Source: Paenibacillus chibensis
Lineage (GTDB): Bacteria; Bacillota; Bacilli; Paenibacillales; Paenibacillaceae
DNA: 64,000 nt
Direction of reading: 5' to 3'
Assembly: GCF_004001045.1 (NCBI RefSeq)
Contig: NZ_BIMK01000003.1
Span: 186,001 to 250,000 of the forward strand
Of this stretch, positions 57,099 to 64,000 are shown piece by piece. The position numbers and the translations under genes were made by a program. How positions within the stretch are numbered: position 1 is the stretch's first letter; every line of letters starts with the position of its first letter. The notes beneath the pieces are model-generated. The model made no database searches. It was not told the origin of the DNA and was given only the letters and a program-made list of their open reading frames with translations.

Positions 57099-57992
57099 TT
57101 AATCCTCCTTCTTAAACATGCCGGAGAATGCCAGCTGGGACAGGTTAATGATCATGGTAATCGCAAGCAGCACAATACCGACAGCCGCCGCATAACCCAG
57201 GTTGTTCTTCTCGATGCCCTGCCGGTACAGGTAGCCGACGATGGTGAGGCCGATATTTTTGGGCGAGTTGTTGCCGTTCCAGAGCATCATGCTCTCAATA
57301 AACATGGCCAGTCCCGCATAGATGCTGATCGTCAGGACATAGATCGTTGTCGGCTTCAGGAGCGGCATTGTGATCCGCGTGAACTTCTGCCATGCCGATG
57401 CCCCGTCGATCGAAGCGGCTTCATAATAATCATCCGGAATATTTTTCAGTCCCGACAGAAAATAAAGCATATTAACCCCGGTCCATCTCCAGGTTGCCAG
57501 CGCAACCAAGGCGATGTAGCCGGTCACCTGGCCTTTCAAAAACTTCATCGGCTCGATGCCGAAAATGCCCAGGATGCTGTTGATCATCGATCCTTCCATT
57601 TCCCCGAACATCAGGCGGAAAATCGTTCCCGCGACCACCACCGAAGTTAGTGCCGGGAAAAAGAAGGAGGATTTGAAAAATTCCCGCCCCCACATGAATT
57701 TATTGTTGATCAGAACGGCGAACAGCATGGGAAAAGGAATCAGAATAAGCAGGGTGAGCACCATGTACACCGCACTGTTGGCGACCGCTTTGAAAAAGGT
57801 CTTGTCGCCCATGAGCTTCGTATAGTTATCCAGTCCGATCCACTGCGCATCCTGGCCAAGCGTCACTTTTTGAAAGCTCATGCTGAGCGAACTGCCGAGC
57901 GGATATACCCAGAAAACAAGAAAAACGAGAATGAAAGGCAATACAAACACATAAGGAGCGACCTTTTGTGAATAGAGAAACCTTTTGATCAT
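57099..57992 (-). CDS. araP: Sugar ABC permease (AraP-like)
   Basis: A 297-residue permease with six helices and the EAA loop EAASIDGASAWQKFTRITMPLLKPT (about 194-218). It should form the import channel with AraQ. No ATPase gene is nearby; in Bacillus such importers share the MsmX ATPase. Confidence 0.88.
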   Translation of the reverse strand: MIKRFLYSQKVAPYVFVLPFILVFLVFWVYPLGSSLSMSFQKVTLGQDAQWIGLDNYTKLMGDKTFFKAVANSAVYMVLTLLILIPFPMLFAVLINNKFMWGREFFKSSFFFPALTSVVVAGTIFRLMFGEMEGSMINSILGIFGIEPMKFLKGQVTGYIALVALATWRWTGVNMLYFLSGLKNIPDDYYEAASIDGASAWQKFTRITMPLLKPTTIYVLTISIYAGLAMFIESMMLWNGNNSPKNIGLTIVGYLYRQGIEKNNLGYAAAVGIVLLAITMIINLSQLAFSGMFKKED

Positions 57993-58013
57993 AGTCTCCT
58001 ACCCCTTTGGAAA

Positions 58014-58042
58014 GAGAGCTGCTCCTACGCTGAGCAGCTCTC
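58014..58042 (-). other. Intercistronic hairpin araN-araP
   Basis: GAGAGCTGCTC and GAGCAGCTCTC form a perfect 11-base-pair stem with a seven-base loop just after araN, followed by TTTCC. It may reduce read-through or protect the araN mRNA, giving more binding protein than permease. Confidence 0.6.
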
Positions 58043-58066
58043 TCGAGTTTTGGCACCGTGAACGGC

Positions 58067-59401
58067 TTATTTTAATTCCTGCTCGATTTGCGCCTGGGCA
58101 TCGTCAAGCGCTTTTTTGATGTCCTTGCCATCTTCGAAGATTTCGTTCAAGGTCACCGTGCAGAGCACGTTATTGATCGTCGGACTGGCGGGTGTGGATT
58201 TGATGAGCTTAATTTCGTTCTTGATTTCATTCAGCACGTCAAACGGATTATTGATGAAATATTTCACGAATTTGTTTTCCGGATTATGCGTCACGTCTTT
58301 CATATCCCACACGTCCATGTTGACCGGGTCGAAGCCGAGCGTGTTCCAAATTTCCTTGTTGGCATCCAGGGACAGTTTGGCAAAAGCCAGGAAGTCCTTA
58401 GCCAGCTGCACATCCTTCGCGGTTTTCGTCACGACCGTGCCTGTACCGCCACCGCCTACGGATCTTGGCATGCCTTTCTCCATGACGGGGATAGGGGCTA
58501 TAGCGATTTTCCCGGAAAGATCGGCCATGTAGTTGGTATAACGGGACATCTGCCATAAAGGCATAAATGCGGTTGCATAATTGCCAGAGTTGAATTCTCC
58601 GTATGCTTCCTCGGTATCCGGCTGACCGCCGGCAATCGTGGCGATGACATCGTTATCCTGCAGGTCCTTCAACAGCTTAAGCGCTTTGACCATCGCTTCG
58701 GAGTTTACAATCGGGTTGCCGTTATCATCGGTCAGATCCGTACCTTGCTGCGCCAACAGCTGGGAAACTTGCCATGTTGCGCTTGTATCGGCGGTTCCCA
58801 TATATTTACCTGTTTTCTCGTGAACCTTAATGCCTGCCTGTTTGAAATCTTCCCAAGTCACGATGCTTTTGTAGTCAACGCCTGCTTCTTTTAGAATCTC
58901 CGTGTTGTAAAACGCAACTGATGCGCCTACATGGGTCGGAATTCCGTAGTTTTGCCCATCCTTGCTGTACAGGTCGATTCTGGATTTGACAATGGTGTCC
59001 CGATAGGGATCGATGACATCATTCAGCGGTACCAGCTGCGGCGTCCCTTTAAGGAAATCCGGGAATTTGCCAAGCTCAATGTCCGCGATATCCGGAGCGC
59101 CTACGCCGGTCTGGACAGCGATCGACAGCTTGTTGTGCATATCGTCGTAAGGCATCACGGTTACGTTCAGCTTGATCTGGCGGTCTGGATTTGCCGCGTT
59201 CCATTTTTCAAGCATTTTCTCGAAATGCTGTCCGTGCAGCTCTACAAATGTCCAGTAAGATAATTCCGTCGCGTTTTCCCCCGCCCCGGCATCCAGCACC
59301 GAGCTTTCCCCCTTGGAGGAAGAGGAAGACTTGCTTCCGCATCCAAAGAGCAGCGTCGTCATCGTGAGCACCAGCATCATAACCAACCATTTTCTCTTCA
59401 T
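58067..59401 (-). CDS. araN: Sugar-binding lipoprotein (AraN-like)
   Basis: A 444-residue extracellular solute-binding protein of the family 1 type. The signal peptide MKRKWLVMMLVLTMTTLLFGC ends in the lipobox LFGC, followed by a Ser/Lys-rich linker (about 22-38). The mature protein is tethered outside and should capture arabino-oligosaccharides for AraPQ. It is transcribed after the second GH51 gene, with a 24-base gap. Confidence 0.88.
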   Translation of the reverse strand: MKRKWLVMMLVLTMTTLLFGCGSKSSSSSKGESSVLDAGAGENATELSYWTFVELHGQHFEKMLEKWNAANPDRQIKLNVTVMPYDDMHNKLSIAVQTGVGAPDIADIELGKFPDFLKGTPQLVPLNDVIDPYRDTIVKSRIDLYSKDGQNYGIPTHVGASVAFYNTEILKEAGVDYKSIVTWEDFKQAGIKVHEKTGKYMGTADTSATWQVSQLLAQQGTDLTDDNGNPIVNSEAMVKALKLLKDLQDNDVIATIAGGQPDTEEAYGEFNSGNYATAFMPLWQMSRYTNYMADLSGKIAIAPIPVMEKGMPRSVGGGGTGTVVTKTAKDVQLAKDFLAFAKLSLDANKEIWNTLGFDPVNMDVWDMKDVTHNPENKFVKYFINNPFDVLNEIKNEIKLIKSTPASPTINNVLCTVTLNEIFEDGKDIKKALDDAQAQIEQELK

Positions 59402-59425
59402 TCTTGACCCTCCCGCTTCGCTTCG

Positions 59426-60976
<1,551 letters not shown>

Positions 60977-61011
60977 TCAGATTATTCAGAAATATTTTAT
61001 GTTAATCTAAA

Positions 61012-61025
61012 TGAATACGCTTACA
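61012..61025. promoter_or_regulatory. CcpA cre site
   Basis: TGAATACGCTTACA fits the cre consensus TGWNANCGNTNWCA with one mismatch. It overlaps the predicted start of transcription of the arabinoside operon, a position typical of repression by CcpA. Confidence 0.7.
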
Positions 61026-61030
61026 GGTAT

Positions 61031-61059
61031 AAAATAACATACGGGGATTTGGATGTAAA
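61031..61059 (-). promoter_or_regulatory. Promoter of the arabinoside operon
   Basis: On the minus strand TTTACA (61059-61054) and TATTTT (61036-61031) are 17 bases apart, about 80 bases upstream of the GH51 start. Confidence 0.55.
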
Positions 61060-61175
61060 TATAAATATTTAAATCTTTTTATGTTTTTATGAAATTAATA
61101 TTCTTAACAAAGATTAATGTCTTGATTTGTCGAGGATTTCGAGTAAGAATACGGAGATAATTGAAAACAATTCTA

Positions 61176-61193
61176 AAATAAAACGCTTTATTT
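61176..61193. promoter_or_regulatory. Inverted repeat in the divergent region
   Basis: AAATAAAACGCTTTATTT has 7-base inverted arms around ACGC. It lies between the divergent arabinoside operon and its regulator gene and could be an operator for that regulator, or a weak cre. The rest of the 380-base gap is very AT-rich with no gene. Confidence 0.45.
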
Positions 61194-61331
61194 CATATTT
61201 TTCTGAGTATTTTTTATTCCCATTTATCAAATATTGACTCTATACTATCTTTCGAACAGCCATTAGTTTATACTTATCTAAAACAAAAGTTTAAAAGTTA
61301 CTCATTACCTGTCGGAAGAGGGCTAACGGAT

Positions 61332-62249
61332 ATGATCTACATTAAAGATTTAATGAGCGGTATCGATATTTTTAAAGCACTAAGCTCCGAAATCAGAATT
61401 CAGATTCTGGAGCTGCTTGCCAAAAATCAGGCGCTCAATCTCAATGACCTTGCTGGCAAGCTGGGCCTCAGTAATGGAGCCATCACAATGCATATTAAAA
61501 AGCTGGAAGAAAGCGGTCTGATTGAAATCAACACAAGCGTCGGCAAACATGGTATTCAAAAGATTTGTTACCTCAATAAAGACAAGCTCATGGTGGACCT
61601 GCGCAGCAGAGACGTGAAGAATTTATATGAAGTGGAGATCCAGGTGGGCCATTACAGCAACTATCAGGCACTCCCTACCTGCGGCCTGGCGACCAAGGAC
61701 AGCATCGTAGGCGACTTTGACGATCCCCGTTATTTCGCCGATCCCCAGCGGATCGACGCGGAAATCATTTGGCTGACGGAAGGGTTCCTGGAATACCGGA
61801 TTCCCAACTATCTTAAGCCGAACCAGGCATTCCGCGAAATTCAGTTTTCGATGGAACTCGGCTCCGAGGCTCCCGGATTTTGCGACAACTATCCGTCGGA
61901 TATTTATTTCTACGTCAATGGTATCGAGATCGGCTTCTGGACCAGTCCCGGTGATTTCGGGGATGCCCGAGGCACCTTCAACCCTGATTGGTGGCCGCCG
62001 CATCTGAACCAATATGGTATGCTGAAGCTGATCCGGATCAATAACGAGGGCAGTTTTATCGACGGATGCCGCATATCGGACGTTACCCTGGATCAGATTC
62101 ATCTGGATTATAAAAGCGAAATTACCTTCCGGATTGCGGTCACGGAACAATCTGAAAATAAAAGAGGCCTCACCATCTTCGGCAAAAACTTCGGCAATTA
62201 CAGCCAGGATTTATTGGCCCGGGTACTGTACGACGTGAAAGAAGGCTAA
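61332..62249 (+). CDS. ArsR-like regulator with C-terminal sensor domain
   Basis: A 305-residue transcription factor. Residues 8-90 form a winged helix of the ArsR type (IFKALSSEIRIQILELLAK; recognition helix near LSNGAITMHIKKLEESGLIE). Instead of ending near 110 residues as usual, it continues for about 190 residues rich in beta strands, Trp and Tyr (EIQFSMELGSEAP, YPSDIYFYVNGIEIGFWTSPG). This part looks like a jelly-roll, perhaps a carbohydrate-binding sensor. It is divergent from the arabinoside operon and very likely controls it. It is not an AraR (GntR/LacI) homologue. Confidence 0.8.
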   Translation: MIYIKDLMSGIDIFKALSSEIRIQILELLAKNQALNLNDLAGKLGLSNGAITMHIKKLEESGLIEINTSVGKHGIQKICYLNKDKLMVDLRSRDVKNLYEVEIQVGHYSNYQALPTCGLATKDSIVGDFDDPRYFADPQRIDAEIIWLTEGFLEYRIPNYLKPNQAFREIQFSMELGSEAPGFCDNYPSDIYFYVNGIEIGFWTSPGDFGDARGTFNPDWWPPHLNQYGMLKLIRINNEGSFIDGCRISDVTLDQIHLDYKSEITFRIAVTEQSENKRGLTIFGKNFGNYSQDLLARVLYDVKEG

Positions 62250-62271
62250 CCCGCGCGCTGCAAGTTTAAGG

Positions 62272-62306
62272 ACCTGAAGCATGAATTCCATGCTTCAGGT
62301 TTTTTA
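62272..62306 (+). terminator. Terminator of the regulator gene
   Basis: ACCTGAAGCATG and CATGCTTCAGGT form a perfect 12-base-pair stem followed by TTTTTT. Confidence 0.9.
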
Positions 62307-62360
62307 ATGCGCTGTCATGCTCGGTCCCATGTGGCCATTTACCCGCCCCTGCGGCTGCTC

Positions 62361-63488
62361 TCAAGCCTCATTCAACGCACGCAGCAGCGTATGGCGGTCA
62401 CGCACCAGATGGGCTTCCCGCAGGCTTCGTTCGAACAGCTCAGCATCGATTCCGAGCTCCTCCCGGCTTGCTGGCCCGCCCGCGCGCTGCAGCAGGGAAC
62501 GAATCTCAGCCTCGGAAGGCACCTCTTTCAGCCACTCCCGCACCTCGGCCCCATACTGCCGTAAAGCTGAAGGCTCCCCTCCCGGATAGATTCCACGCTC
62601 TGCCGCTTCATGATACACGCGTGAAATTTCCGCGCAGGCGACCCCAACCTTGGCTCCGTGCAGCAGTGCCCGGCTGCCCCGGCGCAAATACTCCATTTCC
62701 CAATAATGCGAAAGATGGTGCTCCGCGCCGGAAGCCGGATGGGACTGACCGAACAGCAGCATGGCCACGCCTGATTCAATCAGGGCGGTCATGAGTATGC
62801 GGATTCCCTCCTCTGTCCGCTGACCGATCTCATCCACATGCTCTACGCAGGAGCGCAGCGCCTTCTCGGTCATGGCCGCCGCTTGATCCTGATAAGGTTC
62901 ACCCGCGGTCAAGTGTGAAAACTTCCAATCAAAGAGCGACGTATACTTGCCAAGCATATCCCCGAATCCGGCGGCGACCAGCCGCTGCGGAGCCTGCATT
63001 AAGATGTCCAGATCGGCAAAAATCGCCGTCGGCGCTGAGGCAGGAAACGTCTTCTTGGCGCCGCGGACAATGAGAGGAGCACCTTTGGAAGTAAAGCCGT
63101 CCACAGACGGAGCCGTCGGCACGGAGATAAACGGCTTACCCGTTTTATAGCCGGCAAAACGGACAATATCATGAATGGTTCCTGAGCCGACAGCTATCAA
63201 AGCATCCGTAAGTTCAGGATGAACATGAAGCATCAGCTGCAAGATCGACTCGCCGTCTGCGACGACATCGCCCGCGGTTCCGGGTTCAATGAGGCAAAGA
63301 TCCGTTTCAACGCCGCTTCCCTGCAGCTTGTGCTCCAGCAGTCTGCCGCAAGCCTCATACGTGTGAGCGTCGGCCGCGAGGATGATCTTCCGGTAACCTT
63401 TGTCCTGAAGGTAGGAAGCGACTTGGCCGATCGCTCCCTTTTCCAGTATCACACGTTCCAAAGCCCGTTCCTCCAAGCTCTTGGTCAT
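62361..63488 (-). CDS. egsA: sn-Glycerol-1-phosphate dehydrogenase (AraM/EgsA)
   Basis: A 375-residue NAD(P)-dependent dehydrogenase of the iron-alcohol-dehydrogenase/GldA fold. It has DALIAVGSGTIHDIVRFAGY (about 94-113), the SVPTAPSVDGFTSKGAPLI segment, and His ligands in HHLSHYWEMEYL. In Bacillus the homologue AraM/EgsA reduces dihydroxyacetone phosphate to glycerol-1-phosphate and is encoded in the ara operon, matching its place here beside the kinase gene. Confidence 0.9.
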   Translation of the reverse strand: MTKSLEERALERVILEKGAIGQVASYLQDKGYRKIILAADAHTYEACGRLLEHKLQGSGVETDLCLIEPGTAGDVVADGESILQLMLHVHPELTDALIAVGSGTIHDIVRFAGYKTGKPFISVPTAPSVDGFTSKGAPLIVRGAKKTFPASAPTAIFADLDILMQAPQRLVAAGFGDMLGKYTSLFDWKFSHLTAGEPYQDQAAAMTEKALRSCVEHVDEIGQRTEEGIRILMTALIESGVAMLLFGQSHPASGAEHHLSHYWEMEYLRRGSRALLHGAKVGVACAEISRVYHEAAERGIYPGGEPSALRQYGAEVREWLKEVPSEAEIRSLLQRAGGPASREELGIDAELFERSLREAHLVRDRHTLLRALNEA

Positions 63489-63536
63489 GCTGATCCCTCC
63501 TTAAGTTTTATCCTTTTGCAAAGGTGACACCGGCAA

Positions 63537-64000
63537 TCATTCAACCGACTTTTTCATGCTTTTCAGCCGTTTCATCACGTCATTCGCGCCCCGTCCGAAA
63601 TAATCATGCAGCAGATTGTATTCCTGATACAGGCGCTCGTAGATTTCAACGTTTTCCGGAATGGGCTTAAAGGTCTCTTCCTTCACCCTCGCCATCTTCT
63701 CGGCTGCAGCAATGACCGTGTCGTATCCACCTGCTTCTTCGCCTGCCGCTACGGCTGCAAAGATCGCCGCACCCAGTGCCGGCGTCTGCTTCGAGTCGGC
63801 CACGAATATCTCGCGGCCTGTTACATCCGCATAAATCTGCATGAGCAGCCTGTTCTTCTGTGGCAATCCCCCGCATGCATACAGCGCATCCACGCTCACG
63901 CCGCTCGAATGAAAGGCATCCACGATTTTGCGCGTACCGAAAGCAGTCGCTTCCAATAAGGCCCGGTAAATCTCCTGTGGCTTTGTCAGCAGCGTCATGC
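63537..64000 (-). CDS. araB: FGGY-family kinase, probably ribulokinase (C-terminal part)
   Basis: The window shows only the last 155 residues or so; the gene continues beyond position 64000. The FGGY_C domain is clear: [21 protein letters not shown], the [21 protein letters not shown] nucleotide loop and the [13 protein letters not shown] signature. The sequence and the neighbouring egsA (araM) favour ribulokinase AraB over xylulokinase. It should phosphorylate L-ribulose in arabinose breakdown. Confidence 0.85.
   Translation of the reverse strand, partial: MTLLTKPQEIYRALLEATAFGTRKIVDAFHSSGVSVDALYACGGLPQKNRLLMQIYADVTGREIFVADSKQTPALGAAIFAAVAAGEEAGGYDTVIAAAEKMARVKEETFKPIPENVEIYERLYQEYNLLHDYFGRGANDVMKRLKSMKKSVE

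Overview
The window looks like a chromosomal segment of a Paenibacillus-like, spore-forming Firmicute of moderate GC. Pointers are a T-box leader on an ilv-leu operon, an infC-rpmI-rplT operon with a long leader and a non-ATG infC start, odhAB, nupNOPQ-type guanosine transporter genes, an abfA/araNPQ/egsA(araM) cluster as in Bacillus, strong AGGAGG ribosome binding sites, several TTG/GTG starts, and Fur-, PerR- and CsoR/CstR-type operators. I saw no transposase, phage gene, CRISPR array or rRNA gene. Genus is inferred from gene content only.

Layout. 1-1500: a metallo-beta-lactamase-fold enzyme, then a tandem 150-base duplication ending in the 3' end of tRNA-Gly, and tRNA-Gly/tRNA-Pro. 1.5-5.5 kb: a GGDEF-EAL protein, a YbjQ-like protein with a membrane partner, and an orphan DRE-TIM aldolase. 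5.6-8.3 kb: Fur-controlled feoA-feoB and a small FeoB-associated Cys-rich protein. 8.4-13 kb: leucyl aminopeptidase, a PAS histidine kinase, a zinc-ribbon-like protein and a YkuU-type peroxiredoxin with a PerR box. 13-21.3 kb: leuB, an aldo/keto reductase on the other strand, then leuA-ilvC-ilvN-ilvB (minus strand) behind a leucine-type T-box. 21.3-27.5 kb: an acetyltransferase, a Gly/Tyr-rich protein and nupQPON. 27.5-28.9 kb: rplT-rpmI-infC. 28.9-33.4 kb: membrane and glycolipid glycosyltransferases, a PAP2 phosphatase and trmB. 34-37.7 kb: mnmL-mnmM, manA and a lipase-like hydrolase. 37.8-47.9 kb: B12-radical SAM protein, recQ, two small conserved proteins, apbE, an AEC transporter, a NUDIX hydrolase, an LCP protein and a rhodanese. 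47.9-52.1 kb: odhB-odhA. 52.3-64 kb: an arabinoside utilisation locus (GH43, two GH51, araNPQ-type ABC genes without an ATPase, a divergent ArsR-like regulator fused to a beta-sandwich-like domain) followed by egsA and the C-terminal end of a ribulokinase-like gene.

How it fits together. The ilv-leu genes make branched-chain amino acids and are gated by uncharged leucyl-tRNA. The arabinoside locus binds and imports arabino-oligosaccharides, cuts them inside the cell with GH51/GH43 enzymes and passes arabinose to the ribulokinase pathway; a near-consensus cre at the operon promoter suggests CcpA control. The least explained signal is a 60-base intergenic element present twice (8336 and 15560), each copy followed by an AT-rich stem-loop whose stem sequence differs but whose pairing is kept.
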